From assembly GCA_014867205.1 (NCBI GenBank), contig WGUO01000020.1:7143-71142 (forward strand): a DNA stretch of 64,000 nt. The letters are read 5' to 3'. Below the pieces are notes generated by a model. The model was not told the origin of the DNA. It made no database searches and was given only the letters and a program-made list of their open reading frames with translations. Shown here piece by piece: positions 9,420 to 17,983 of the stretch; positions within the stretch are counted from its first letter, which is position 1; each line of letters begins with the position of its first letter. Source of the DNA: Muribaculaceae bacterium (lineage in GTDB: Bacteria > Bacteroidota > Bacteroidia > Bacteroidales > Muribaculaceae). The position numbers were made by a program, and so were the translations under genes.

Positions 9420-10175
9420 TTATCTTGGGGTGATTGTGAAGGTGAGGGTCCCGGAAGCTGAGGGTGTGTCCTTGTCCTCGCTCCAGCGGGCACCACGGGC
9501 AGCCCTCTCGCAGGCGCGGAGAATGGTGCCGGAGGCTTTGCCTGACTTGCTTCGGGCGGTGGCCTTGGTGACATGGCCGGCGGAGTCGATTGTGACGCGG
9601 ACCTCCACCACCACCTTGTTCTGGAGTTCGACGCTTGGCTTGGGACATCCCTTGAACGTGCGTCCCGAGATGCTGCCTGATATTCCTACGCCAGTTCCGC
9701 CGGCACCCGAGGTGCCTGAGGTTCCGGAACTGGAGCCGTTCTTAGCGCTGAACTTGTTGGCCATCTTGTCGGTGACGCGCTTGCGCTCCTCGTTGGTCTT
9801 GGGCGGCTCGGTGGCCTTTACGGGACTCTCCTTATGCTGTGTCACCGGTTTCTCTACTGGGGGAGCGGGGGCCGGATTCTTGCCGGGCACCACAAGCTTG
9901 GTGTTCTGTTCGGGTGCCGGTTCGGGCTCACCCTTGAAAGCGGGCGCCGGGGCATCCTGCACAGTCGCATTCTCTTCACCGAGATCCTCGAGGATTTCCG
10001 GCTCGATAAAGAGTTCCTCCTCTGTGTCAGGCTCAATCTCGGGAGTAGAGGCCGAGGCGAGCCGGGCGCGGTCGAACGTCATTCCCCCTGTGAACAGAAA
10101 GAGCAGCAGGAGCAGGGCGACCGCGAAGGTCACGGCGGCGGCTATTATGGAGTCTTTCTTCTTTTGTTGACTCAT
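9420..10175 (-). CDS. TonB-family energy transducer
   Basis: 251 residues. One N-terminal membrane helix (about residues 9-30, IIAAAVTFAVALLLLLFLF), an acidic then Pro-rich periplasm-spanning region (about 45-130), a Gly/Ser linker, and a C-terminal TonB-like domain (VVVEVRVTIDSAGHVTKAT). TonB proteins carry proton-motive energy from ExbB/ExbD to outer-membrane transporters; some paralogues serve TolA-like envelope roles. It is the last gene of exbB-exbD-tonB and begins 4 bases after exbD. Because the cluster is not next to a SusC/TonB receptor gene, a general or envelope-integrity role is equally possible. Confidence 0.85.
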   Translation of the reverse strand: MSQQKKKDSIIAAAVTFAVALLLLLFLFTGGMTFDRARLASASTPEIEPDTEEELFIEPEILEDLGEENATVQDAPAPAFKGEPEPAPEQNTKLVVPGKNPAPAPPVEKPVTQHKESPVKATEPPKTNEERKRVTDKMANKFSAKNGSSSGTSGTSGAGGTGVGISGSISGRTFKGCPKPSVELQNKVVVEVRVTIDSAGHVTKATARSKSGKASGTILRACERAARGARWSEDKDTPSASGTLTFTITPR

Positions 10176-10179
10176 GGAT

Positions 10180-10626
10180 TCAGTTCTGTGTTTCCTGCTG
10201 GCGCGCCCGTGTGGAGAGCACCATCTTCATTTTATTTCTGGCAGCCATGTCGAGCACGCGCACCACTTTCCCGTAGTCGACCACGGAATCTGCATAGAGC
10301 GCGATGGCGCGGGTCGAGTCAGCACGCTGTATTCCGGTCAGCTCGACCTCGAGGACCTCGAACGATACGGGCTTGGGCGTGTTGAGCATGCCGGTCGAGT
10401 CATTTCGGTCCGCCACGAGATAGAGGTTGTCGGATGCGTCGATATAGACCTCGGTGACCGGTTTGGTCGAGGTCTGCTCGCTGCTCTGGGGCAGGTTCAC
10501 GTCAATTGCCGCCGGGAAAATTATGGTCGATGTGACCATGAAGAAAATCAGCAGCAGGAATATCACGTCGGTCATCGACGACATCGAGAATGTGTCGAGC
10601 GACTGGAAATTTCTCTTTAGGGCCAT
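10180..10626 (-). CDS. exbD: ExbD/TolR-type proton-channel subunit
   Basis: 148 residues. One membrane helix near the N-terminus, holding the conserved aspartate that carries protons (MSSMTDVIFLLLIFFM, D20), then a periplasmic domain. It forms the stator with the ExbB-like protein upstream and drives the TonB-like protein downstream. Spacing of 3 bases to exbB and 4 to tonB indicates one operon. Confidence 0.9.
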   Translation of the reverse strand: MALKRNFQSLDTFSMSSMTDVIFLLLIFFMVTSTIIFPAAIDVNLPQSSEQTSTKPVTEVYIDASDNLYLVADRNDSTGMLNTPKPVSFEVLEVELTGIQRADSTRAIALYADSVVDYGKVVRVLDMAARNKMKMVLSTRARQQETQN

Positions 10627-10629
10627 GGC

Positions 10630-11256
10630 TTAGACGGGTTCGTTGAGAAGGTCCATGAATTCCATGGTCTTGGACTCCATAGCGTTCATGACGCGGTTGA
10701 TGCGTGCCACGAGGTAATTATAGGCGAACAGGGCGATGATACCGACCACGAGACCGGCCACAGTGGTGACCAGAGCCTGGTAGATGCCGCTTGAGAGCAC
10801 GGTGATATTGGCCGATGTGCCGGCGTTGGCCAGCGAGAAGAAAGCGTCGATCATTCCGACTACAGTTCCGAGGAAGCCGAGCATCGGTGCTCCGGCGGCA
10901 GTTGTGGAGAGCCAGGGGAGGCCCTTGCCGAGGTTTGCCACCTCGATGTTGCCGGTGTTCTCGATAGCGACAAGCACGTCGTTCATGTTACGGCCGATGC
11001 GCGAGAGACCCTTGTCGATCAGACGTGCGTATGGAGTGTTGGTCTTTCTGCAGAGATTGTGCGCGGACTCGATGTCGGACTCATGCACATAGTCGCGGAT
11101 GCGGTTCATGAAAGTCTTGTCCTCCTTGGCGGCGCGGCCAATCACGATGCAGCGCTCGGTGAAGACATATATAGTGACCAAAAGCAGAATCGCCAGAGGA
11201 ATCATGATGTAGCCGCCATCCATTACGAGCGACCAGAACGATAAAGAGGGTTGCAT
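10630..11256 (-). CDS. exbB: MotA/TolQ/ExbB proton channel protein
   Basis: 208 residues with three membrane helices: residues about 14-34, then a pair around 120-145 (APMLGFLGTVVGMIDAF) and 155-185 (ALVTTVAGLVVGIIALFAYNYL). The cytoplasmic loop between helices 1 and 2 is of normal size. It forms the pentameric channel around ExbD in the inner membrane. It is the first gene of the operon, preceded by 146 bases of AT-rich repeats. The cluster next to pdxJ and nadK is conserved in Bacteroidales. Confidence 0.9.
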   Translation of the reverse strand: MQPSLSFWSLVMDGGYIMIPLAILLLVTIYVFTERCIVIGRAAKEDKTFMNRIRDYVHESDIESAHNLCRKTNTPYARLIDKGLSRIGRNMNDVLVAIENTGNIEVANLGKGLPWLSTTAAGAPMLGFLGTVVGMIDAFFSLANAGTSANITVLSSGIYQALVTTVAGLVVGIIALFAYNYLVARINRVMNAMESKTMEFMDLLNEPV

Positions 11257-11271
11257 GATTATTTAGGAGTT

Positions 11272-11402
11272 TAGGTGTTAGGGGTGAGGGTAATTATTAA
11301 TTATTAATTATTAAAGATAAGAGATTGATTTATAGCGAATTGGTTATTAATAGCTAATCTTTGATCACTAATCTTTAATATTTAATCTTTAATCTTTAAT
11401 AT
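11272..11402. repeat. AT-rich simple repeats between pdxJ and exbB
   Basis: Contains a TTAGGTGTTAGG-like stretch at 11272-11283, tandem TAATTAT units at about 11290-11314, and several AATCTTTAAT units at 11355-11402. Similar low-complexity tracts occur at 41000-41040 and 63806-63935. No gene is seen. Confidence 0.6.
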
Positions 11403-12116
11403 TTATTTCAGGCACTCGAGGTATGCGCGGATTGTGCGCTCGATGCCGAGATAGAGTGCGTCGGATATAATGGCGTGACCGATGCTGACCTCATCGAGCA
11501 GTGGGAGCGAGCACTTGAAATACCGCAGGTTCTCGAGATTAAGGTCATGGCCGGCATTGAGTCCGATGCCGAGCTTGCGTGCCTCCTCTGAAGCGGAGAC
11601 GAAGGGCCTGACGGCCGATTCCGGGTCCTTGGGATACTCGTCTGCATAAGGCTTTGTGTATAATTCGACGCGGTCAGCGCCGATTGCAGCGGCGGCACGC
11701 ACCTGCACCGGGTCGGCGTCAACAAAAATGGATACGCGAATTCCGGCGTTGCGTAACCGGGCCACGATATCCTGCAGAAAGTCGCGGTTTGCCACGACAT
11801 CCCATCCGGCCGAGCTTGTCAGCGCGTCGGGGGCGTCGGGCACGAGAGTCACCTGTGCGGGAGCGGCCATGATGACGAGCTCGATGAATTCAGGCGAGGG
11901 GTAGCCCTCGATATTGAACTCCGTGGAGACGAGCCGCGACAGCAACTCGACGTCGCGGCGTGTGATGTGGCGCTCGTCGGGGCGTGGGTGTACCGTTATG
12001 CCCTGTGCGCCAAAACTCTCGCAGTCAGCAGCAAAACGCTCTACGTCGGGGATGTTCTCGCCACGTGCGTTGCGCAGCGTGGCCACCTTGTTGATATTGA
12101 CACTGAGTCTTGTCAT
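11403..12116 (-). CDS. pdxJ: Pyridoxine 5'-phosphate synthase
   Basis: 237 residues from the chosen ATG ([19 protein letters not shown]), which is where the family normally starts; an in-frame ATG 19 codons upstream adds a non-conserved leader. PdxJ condenses 3-amino-1-hydroxyacetone phosphate with 1-deoxyxylulose 5-phosphate to pyridoxine 5-phosphate. Seen: [47 protein letters not shown] and [12 protein letters not shown], covering the TIM-barrel catalytic residues (Glu and His). A TAAATTTGC -7 box lies at 12299-12291. Divergent from the CBS/nadK pair, a conserved Bacteroidales arrangement. Confidence 0.95.
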   Translation of the reverse strand: MTRLSVNINKVATLRNARGENIPDVERFAADCESFGAQGITVHPRPDERHITRRDVELLSRLVSTEFNIEGYPSPEFIELVIMAAPAQVTLVPDAPDALTSSAGWDVVANRDFLQDIVARLRNAGIRVSIFVDADPVQVRAAAAIGADRVELYTKPYADEYPKDPESAVRPFVSASEEARKLGIGLNAGHDLNLENLRYFKCSLPLLDEVSIGHAIISDALYLGIERTIRAYLECLK

Positions 12117-12403
12117 AACTGTATTTGTTTCTCCGATAGGATTCGGCACGAAATTTGCATTATTAATCTGCAACGCAGATGCCTGAAATCCGTTTTATAA
12201 TAAAGAATGTTGTCGGGCGTTTCCTTAATGAAGATTGTCATTGAAATCAATGTGGACGGCTTCATCGGGAAGTCAGGATAACATTTAAAGGCAAATTTAC
12301 TAAAAATTCTTATAATAATCAGCGGAGGACCGAAATATTTTAACAGGAGTCATGGCGTGTGGCCCATTACGTTCGGCTGTATCCGCCGTAAAGGAGATTT
12401 ACT

Positions 12404-12907
12404 ATGACAGCAAGAGATGCCGTAACCCCGGTAAGGAAAAGTGAGACCGTCGCGCCATTGCAGAGGGTCGACGGCGGTAGGCACTTGCTCGATGTGCTGC
12501 CGCAGCTTCTTGACTCACCGCGCCGTGAGCTCGGGGTGATGGATGGTGATGAACTGATTGGTGTAGTCGATCAGGACTCAATGCTTGAGGCACTTGGGAG
12601 GCTTATAGCACCGCGTTTTGACAGCAGTGTGATAGAGGTGGAATGTTCGCCGTCAGACTACAGCGCGTCGCATCTGGCCCGCGCCGTCGAGGATGCCGAT
12701 GTGCATCTGGTCGACCTGCTGACCACGCCCGGCGCCGACGGGCATATGCACGTCACGCTGCGTGTGCGCTGCGAGGACCCGACGGGCGCCGTGCACAGCC
12801 TGGAGCGGTATGGCTATGAGGTCACGGATGTTTACGGCAACAGCGATGTCTCGCAGACTGCGGCCATAGAGCGTCTGCTTGGCCTGCAGGCTCTGATCAA
12901 CGTGTAA
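12404..12907 (+). CDS. CBS-domain protein next to NAD kinase
   Basis: 167 residues, no signal peptide. The N-terminal ~70 residues fit a CBS motif pair remnant (VAPLQRVDGGRHLLDVLP, ELGVMDGDELIGVVD). The second half (HVTLRVRCEDPTGAVHSLERYGYEV) has the betaalphabeta pattern of an ACT-like ligand domain. Such proteins often bind adenine nucleotides or amino acids and tune a partner. Position 11 bases before nadK implies cotranslation, and control of NAD kinase is plausible but unproven. The start has a near-perfect AAAGGAG site 8 bases upstream, unusual in this phylum. Its ancestry is clear by position; biochemical function is unknown. Confidence 0.75.
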   Translation: MTARDAVTPVRKSETVAPLQRVDGGRHLLDVLPQLLDSPRRELGVMDGDELIGVVDQDSMLEALGRLIAPRFDSSVIEVECSPSDYSASHLARAVEDADVHLVDLLTTPGADGHMHVTLRVRCEDPTGAVHSLERYGYEVTDVYGNSDVSQTAAIERLLGLQALINV

Positions 12908-12918
12908 ATAGGACAGGG

Positions 12919-13791
12919 ATGAGAACCGTATCCATATTCGGCAATACTTTTCAGTCAGACCATATCGACCGGCTGCGCGACTTCTTCAAGATGCTTGCCG
13001 GCATGGATGTGCGTCTTCGGGTCCAGTCCGACTTCGCCGCCTATCTCGCCGCAGACGGTGTGGATATGCCCGGTGTCGAGCGGGTTGAGGGCTTTCCGGC
13101 CGATACGGATATCGCCATCAGCATAGGGGGTGACGGAACATTCCTGCGCACTGCGGAATGGATCGGAGACCTGGCTGTGCCGGTGATGGGCATAAATACC
13201 GGGCATCTCGGCTATCTCGCGGGATTCTCGCTCGACAGGCCGACGGAAGTGCTTGAGGCCGTGTCGGGCATATACGAGCTCTCGCCCCGCATGCGGCTCG
13301 AGCTTGAGTGCAGTTATATTCCTGAAGGTTTCTCGCCGCTCGCGCTCAACGAGGTCTCGATATCGAAAGGCGACACGACATCGATGGTGAGCATACGTGC
13401 ATATATCGACGACCGCTATGTGGCCGACTACCAGGCCGACGGGCTGGTTGTGTCCACCCCGACAGGCAGTACGGCCTACAATCTGTCGTGCGGTGGACCG
13501 ATAGTCCAGCCCACGGCTGAGAACATCATACTGACGCCGATTGCCCCGCACTCACTGACGCTCAGACCGCTGGTAATCGGTGCCGGCTCGAGGCTGCGCC
13601 TTGAGGTGAGTTCGCGCGGAGAGGAGTGTCATGTAGGTGTTGACGGGCGTACATTCGCAATTCCTTCAGAGGGAATCGCGCTGAGTCTGCGTCGTGCGGC
13701 ATCGCGGGTTTATGTGGTGTTGCCGGGTGGCAGTGACTTTGCCTCGATACTTCGGGCCAAACTCCGCTGGGGCGAGCGGCTCGTGCAGTAA
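12919..13791 (+). CDS. nadK: NAD kinase
   Basis: 290 residues. Phosphorylates NAD to NADP with ATP or polyphosphate, in the cytoplasm. Diagnostic motifs: SIGGDGTFLRTA (catalytic D72), MGINTGHLGYLAGF, LNEVSIS, and VSTPTGSTAYNLSCGGP, which binds NAD. Ends upstream of a very strong palindromic terminator. Second gene of the CBS-nadK operon; divergent from pdxJ. Confidence 0.96.
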   Translation: MRTVSIFGNTFQSDHIDRLRDFFKMLAGMDVRLRVQSDFAAYLAADGVDMPGVERVEGFPADTDIAISIGGDGTFLRTAEWIGDLAVPVMGINTGHLGYLAGFSLDRPTEVLEAVSGIYELSPRMRLELECSYIPEGFSPLALNEVSISKGDTTSMVSIRAYIDDRYVADYQADGLVVSTPTGSTAYNLSCGGPIVQPTAENIILTPIAPHSLTLRPLVIGAGSRLRLEVSSRGEECHVGVDGRTFAIPSEGIALSLRRAASRVYVVLPGGSDFASILRAKLRWGERLVQ

Positions 13792-13875
13792 TGGCCCTGA
13801 CGGCGGCTTGCTACCTTCAGTCGCAACACTCGACATGGGATAGTGAAGGGGGTTATATGGGATAAAAGGGAAAGT

Positions 13876-13927
13876 ACAGAATCGACAGAGCCTGACAGTC
13901 ATGACTGTCAGGCTCTGTCGATTCTGT
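13876..13927. terminator. 52-bp perfect palindrome, bidirectional terminator
   Basis: Every base from 13876 to 13927 pairs with its mirror, centred at 13901/13902. Lies between the convergent nadK and secG genes. A-rich (GGGATAAAAGGGAAAG) before it and TTCTGTTCAGATTG after it provide modest U-tracts. Likely stops both transcripts. Confidence 0.8.
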
Positions 13928-13946
13928 TCAGATTGTTTGAGAATGT

Positions 13947-14324
13947 TTACTTGGCGGGAGCAGGAGCGGGAGTCGCTGCCGGGGCTGCGGCGGGCTTGGC
14001 TGCGGGAGCCGGGGTTGCCTTGGACGGAGCGTTCACGGGAGCGGGAGCAGCGCTGTTGGGAGCGGGAGCCGCAGCCGGAGTGATGGCGGAAACGTTTACC
14101 GGAGTCTTCACTGTGAACGAGGCGAAGATCGAGAGCACGCAGATGAATATAGCGAGGCTCCAGGTTGCCTTCTCGATGAAGTCGGTTGTCTTGCGGTATC
14201 CGAGATACTGGTTTCCGCTTGAATAGTCAGAGGCGAGACCGCCACCTTTTGATTTCTGGATGAGCACGGCACCGATCAGGAGTACCGATGCAATCACGAT
14301 TAGAATGCTGAGAAAGATATACAT
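13947..14324 (-). CDS. secG: Preprotein translocase subunit SecG
   Basis: 125 residues. Two membrane helices (about 3-22 and 52-72) around the conserved SecG loop (QKSKGGGLASDYSSGNQYLGYRK; part shown is GGGLASDYSSGNQYLGYR). SecG helps SecA-driven export through SecYEG. The last ~45 residues are an Ala/Pro-rich low-complexity tail (APAPAPAK end), longer than in E. coli but common in Bacteroidetes. Last gene of the acyltransferase/sigma-54/lptE/TPR/secG run. Confidence 0.92.
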   Translation of the reverse strand: MYIFLSILIVIASVLLIGAVLIQKSKGGGLASDYSSGNQYLGYRKTTDFIEKATWSLAIFICVLSIFASFTVKTPVNVSAITPAAAPAPNSAAPAPVNAPSKATPAPAAKPAAAPAATPAPAPAK

Positions 14325-14380
14325 ATCTAAAAAATGTTAAATTCGGTTGTGTTTGACTTCTCAAGGGTAACTGAGGGTCG

Positions 14381-15154
14381 TCAGGGCTTGGCGTTTTCCT
14401 GATTTTTAATCAATTTCTTAAGAAATCGCATTTGGTATGCAAAGTAAATACTTTTTTTTGGATTATTCAAACTTAATTCATTAATAATTTCAAGGGCCTT
14501 GGTGTAGTTTCCGTTTTTGACCATAAGTCTGAACAGTGCCTCGGAGAGAGATGAGTCGGGTTTTGCAGCCTCAGGGGCGGCAGACTTCGGCTCGGGCTGA
14601 GAGTCCTCGGCACCCGACACCATTGAGTCCGGGTTAGCCTGATCTTCAGCCTCGGCGGAGAGAGAGGGTGCGGCCTGAACCTGAGGTCTTGCGGGGCTAT
14701 TGGACTTGGCCTGGGATTTGGGGCTTTTCGGGGGGACTGCCTTGAGGAATGAGTCAATGAGGCTTGCGGTGCTGTCGGTGCTGTCGGAGTCGGGATCGCT
14801 CCCGCTGTCGGTGAAATCAGAATCCTCACTGTCGTCGGCCTCGGATTCGAGCATGGTGACGTAATCAACGGCTGGGGCTACTACGAGTTCCTCGATCTCA
14901 GGGGCTTCGGCGGCCTGTTCAGAGGCGAAGCGGTTGATAAACGAGTCGATGGTGGCCTCAGTGGAGAGTTGAGGAGACTGCATGTCGGGATAGAAACTTG
15001 CGAACTCGGCCGGGTCAATGCCGATTAAAGTGCGCAGGGTGGCCTCGTCGCCGACGCATGCCGCGATTCGTCGCACGAGCCGCGTGCGTTCCTCAGCCGA
15101 AGCCGAGGGGAGCGCGTCGATATCGGGATTGATGAAGTAGGGATACTGTTCCAT
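14381..15154 (-). CDS. TPR-like protein between lptE and secG
   Basis: 257 residues. N-terminal ~75 residues form a small helical domain (YPYFINPDIDALP start). The middle (85-195) is a disordered Asp/Ser/Pro/Ala-rich linker. The C-terminal ~50 residues read as one tetratricopeptide-like helix pair (LFRLMVKNGNYTKALEIINELSLNNPKKSIYFAYQ...). Conserved by position in Bacteroidales; function not known, though envelope or export links are suggested by neighbours. Gaps of 42 bases to lptE and 56 to secG fit an operon. Confidence 0.75.
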   Translation of the reverse strand: MEQYPYFINPDIDALPSASAEERTRLVRRIAACVGDEATLRTLIGIDPAEFASFYPDMQSPQLSTEATIDSFINRFASEQAAEAPEIEELVVAPAVDYVTMLESEADDSEDSDFTDSGSDPDSDSTDSTASLIDSFLKAVPPKSPKSQAKSNSPARPQVQAAPSLSAEAEDQANPDSMVSGAEDSQPEPKSAAPEAAKPDSSLSEALFRLMVKNGNYTKALEIINELSLNNPKKSIYFAYQMRFLKKLIKNQENAKP

Positions 15155-15196
15155 GATAAGATGCTTGCCTGAGGTGGGGAATGTTTGGGGTGTGGT

Positions 15197-15718
15197 CTAC
15201 CAGTTTCCGAACGTGGCGTTGAATATCAGGTTGACGAGTTCCTCGCTGATCTGCTGGCACAGGTCGTCCTGGACGTCGGTCAGCATCAGCGAGGCGTCAA
15301 ACTGCCTGTAGGCCGAGAAGGTCTGGTCGATATTGTTGGCCGGGTTCTTGTTGTCGGTATATTTGACGTGTACGGTTATTGTCAGTCGTGTCTCGGTGGC
15401 GTAGGCGTCGGTTCCGACTGCCTGGGGCGAGAGTGAGTATCCGGTGATCTCGCCCTCGAGCATGAGGTCGGCGCTGTTGGAGTCGATTTCCTGAAGCCGG
15501 GTGTTGCGCGACACGTAGTCGAGCAGCTCATTCTCGAAAGTCTGCTGGAGCGGCGGGTACACGAGGGCCGCGCGAATCGGGAAATTTCCGATATCGACCG
15601 TCTTGTATATATCGTAGTTTAAAGCCGAGCCATTGAGGGTATATCTGGGCACGCAACTGACGGCGAGAGCGAGCAGCGGCACTATGATGGTCAGCACGAC
15701 GAGTTGCTTAAATCTCAT
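15197..15718 (-). CDS. lptE: LPS-assembly lipoprotein LptE
   Basis: 173 residues. Signal peptide with lipobox ending at Cys22 (LLALAVSC), so a lipoprotein. The mature part shows the LptE fold pattern (DIYKTVDIGNFPIRA, LQQTFENELLDYVSRNTRLQ, LMLEGEITGY). LptE plugs the LptD barrel that places lipopolysaccharide in the outer membrane. Its start overlaps the end of the sigma-54 activator by 11 bases, so translation is coupled. Confidence 0.88.
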   Translation of the reverse strand: MRFKQLVVLTIIVPLLALAVSCVPRYTLNGSALNYDIYKTVDIGNFPIRAALVYPPLQQTFENELLDYVSRNTRLQEIDSNSADLMLEGEITGYSLSPQAVGTDAYATETRLTITVHVKYTDNKNPANNIDQTFSAYRQFDASLMLTDVQDDLCQQISEELVNLIFNATFGNW

Positions 15719-16886
15719 ATTCCTGGATTTTGCGGTATAGTGTACGGAGAGAGATGTTGAGGTCCTCGGCGGTCTTGCGCTTGTTTCCGTTATTGCGGGC
15801 GAGAGTCTCGACGATTGTGGCGCGTTCGGCGTCGCTGAGCGACTGATGCTGAGGCCTGACGCCGAGCAGGTCAGACTCAGGATACTTCACGAGCGACGTT
15901 ACCGAGGGGACCTCGCAGAAGTCGCCCGTGCGTACCTCCGCCGGGTCACGGCTGTCGACCTTGGCGCGCAGTTGCTCGAGATCCGACTTGAGCGAGAGTA
16001 CAAGTTGCCAGAGCATCTTGCGCTCGGCCTCATAGTCCTGCTGCCTGTGAGAGGCGACAGGTGTCGAGAGTCCGGAGTGGTCGATGGGAAGTGTGTCAAG
16101 CAGTTGCTCGCGAGATATCTCCTGACCGGCGTCGAAGAGGGCGAGCTGCTCTACGATATTCTTAAGCTGGCGCACGTTGCCCGGCCACCTGTAGAGAGTC
16201 ATGGCGTGGACGGCCGCGTCGGAGAAGGATATCGGCTCGGTCATGTATTTGCGGGCGAAGTCAGATGCGAACTTGCGGGCCAGCAGATGGATGTCGGCGC
16301 CCCGGTCGTGCAGGTTGGGCACGACAATCGAGATGGTCGAGAGCCGGTAATAGAGGTCTTCGCGGAATTTTCCTCTCTTGACGGCATCGAGCAGGTCGAC
16401 ATTGGTGGCTGCCACGATTCTGACATTGGTTTTCTGGACGTTCGACGATCCGACCTTGAGGAACTCGCCTGACTCCAGGACGCGGAGCAGGCGCGCCTGG
16501 GTCGTCAGCGGAAGTTCGGCGACCTCGTCGAGGAATAGTGTTCCGCCGTCGGCCTCCTCGAAATAGCCCTTGCGGGCCGCGATCGCGCCGGTGAACGAGC
16601 CCTTCTCATGGCCGAACAACTCGGAGTCGATAGTGCCCTCGGGGATGGCGCCGCAGTTGACGGCTATGTACTTCTTGTGTTTTCGGGCGCCGAACTGATG
16701 AATTATCTTTGGGAAGAACTCCTTGCCCGAGCCGCTCTCGCCTGTGACGAGCACCGAGAGGTCGATAGGGGCTACCCTGATGGCCCGTGCCACGGCGGCA
16801 AGCAGAGCCGGGGAGTTTCCGATTATGCCGAAGCGCTGTTTGGCCTGCTGCACCTCGGGCGATTCCATGTATTCTTGATTTGGCAT
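15708..16886 (-). CDS. Sigma-54-dependent transcriptional activator
   Basis: 392 residues. AAA+ domain from about residue 15 to 250: Walker A GESGSGKE, the sigma-54 contact loop as GSFTGA (usual GAFTGA), Walker B GGTLFLDEV, and the arginine finger region. C-terminal Fis-type helix-turn-helix (NKRKTAEDLNISLRTLYRK). There is no N-terminal receiver or sensor domain, so activity must be set by another protein, oligomerisation or abundance. It sits inside an LPS/phospholipid gene run conserved in Bacteroidales and may govern envelope genes (inference). Targets unknown. Confidence 0.92.
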   Translation of the reverse strand: MPNQEYMESPEVQQAKQRFGIIGNSPALLAAVARAIRVAPIDLSVLVTGESGSGKEFFPKIIHQFGARKHKKYIAVNCGAIPEGTIDSELFGHEKGSFTGAIAARKGYFEEADGGTLFLDEVAELPLTTQARLLRVLESGEFLKVGSSNVQKTNVRIVAATNVDLLDAVKRGKFREDLYYRLSTISIVVPNLHDRGADIHLLARKFASDFARKYMTEPISFSDAAVHAMTLYRWPGNVRQLKNIVEQLALFDAGQEISREQLLDTLPIDHSGLSTPVASHRQQDYEAERKMLWQLVLSLKSDLEQLRAKVDSRDPAEVRTGDFCEVPSVTSLVKYPESDLLGVRPQHQSLSDAERATIVETLARNNGNKRKTAEDLNISLRTLYRKIQEYEI

Positions 16887-16891
16887 GTTTC

Positions 16892-17788
16892 CTATTTTGT
16901 TTTCAGTGCGTAGGTACGCTCGCGCAGCATCTGGCCGAACGCGTCGAGGTCGGTATAGGCGCCCTGCTCGTCAGGCATGATGGGCTCGCCGAACGACACA
17001 TGCATCTCCCTGTCGGTCTTGTTGAAGAGCTCGCGGGGAAGCCGGAGCGTGCGGAGACGCCAGTCAATCAGGCCGAGGATGTTGAAGAATGCCGAGTTGT
17101 GGTCGTGGAAATAAACCGGTATCACGGGGACCTTCAGCTGCTTGATGAGCCGGATTATCGAGGGTTGCCAGGGACGGTCGGCGATTCGGAGTTGGCGGTT
17201 TATCTTCGACACGGCGCCGGCGGGGAAGAATCCCATCGGATGGCCGGCGCGCACATGGGCTATGGCCTGGCGGATGCCATGCATGGTGGCAGCCTTCTTC
17301 TTCGGGTCGTCGCTGCCCGAGGGGTCAACGGCGATGAACGACGGGCGCATCGCCGTCAGATAATTCAGGAACATATTGACCATCACCTTGAAATCCTCCC
17401 GGTGACGCCCTATGATGTCGATGAGCATGATGCCGTCGAGCGCGCCGAGCGGGTGATTGCTGACAGTGACGAACGGCTGCTCCGGGAAACGGTCGAGAAC
17501 CTGCTCGTTGTCTATGCGCTTACGGATACGGTATGCGTCGTCGATAAGCAGGTTGGAGAAAGGGACGCCCGTCGTGTAGCAATATTTGCCATGCACAGCG
17601 TTGCACTTGTCGAGAATCAGCCAATGCATGATCTTCTCGACTACCTTAGGGTGGCCGTCGAGTAGAGGAATCATCTTGCGGATATCCTCATAATTCAATA
17701 TGTCAGGTCTGACACCCTCCGCGCAGAGCCGGCCGTCGGCGTTGATATATCTTTTGGCTGCGCCGGGGTTTTCAGTATTTGAATCCAT
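16892..17788 (-). CDS. PlsC-like glycerol/lysophospholipid acyltransferase
   Basis: 298 residues. The acceptor/catalytic motif reads NHPLGALDG (H112, D118), the HX5D variant found in hemolysin-like lysophospholipid acyltransferases; further blocks are GFFPAGAVS and VIPVYFHDHNSAFFN. It would acylate lysophosphatidate or a related lipid (ornithine lipid or glycine lipid acyl transfer is possible in Bacteroidales). No membrane helix beyond amphipathic stretches. First gene of the run to secG; 5 bases before the sigma-54 gene. Confidence 0.88.
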   Translation of the reverse strand: MDSNTENPGAAKRYINADGRLCAEGVRPDILNYEDIRKMIPLLDGHPKVVEKIMHWLILDKCNAVHGKYCYTTGVPFSNLLIDDAYRIRKRIDNEQVLDRFPEQPFVTVSNHPLGALDGIMLIDIIGRHREDFKVMVNMFLNYLTAMRPSFIAVDPSGSDDPKKKAATMHGIRQAIAHVRAGHPMGFFPAGAVSKINRQLRIADRPWQPSIIRLIKQLKVPVIPVYFHDHNSAFFNILGLIDWRLRTLRLPRELFNKTDREMHVSFGEPIMPDEQGAYTDLDAFGQMLRERTYALKTK

Positions 17789-17822
17789 AATGTTGAAACA
17801 ATGTATAGACTGAACAGAACCA

Positions 17823-17853
17823 CAAATTTACTAAAAAAACGGATGAAAGCAAA
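17823..17853 (-). promoter_or_regulatory. Promoter of the acyltransferase-to-secG run
   Basis: TTTG at 17853-17850, 19-base spacer, TAAATTTG at 17830-17823 on the minus strand; the ATG is 35 bases downstream. Confidence 0.6.
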
Positions 17854-17867
17854 ATTAGGTTCCGACA

Positions 17868-17923
17868 TTTGCCTGACATTTGCCTGAATTGGGGGCGGGA
17901 AGGACAGCGGGAAGGACAGCGAG
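17868..17923. repeat. Short tandem duplications upstream of the portal-like gene
   Basis: GACATTTGCCT occurs twice in tandem (about 17867-17887) and GGGAAGGACAGC twice (about 17897-17920). They lie between the acyltransferase promoter and the portal-like gene. Confidence 0.5.
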
Positions 17924-17983
17924 AGTGTATGGATAAAGGCGGCCGGGTGAGCGAACGTCATAACTTTACGCCAAAAAACTATA

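Noticed and set aside
9835..10170. Plus-strand frames across tonB
   Set aside because: Antisense shadows of a conserved operon gene.
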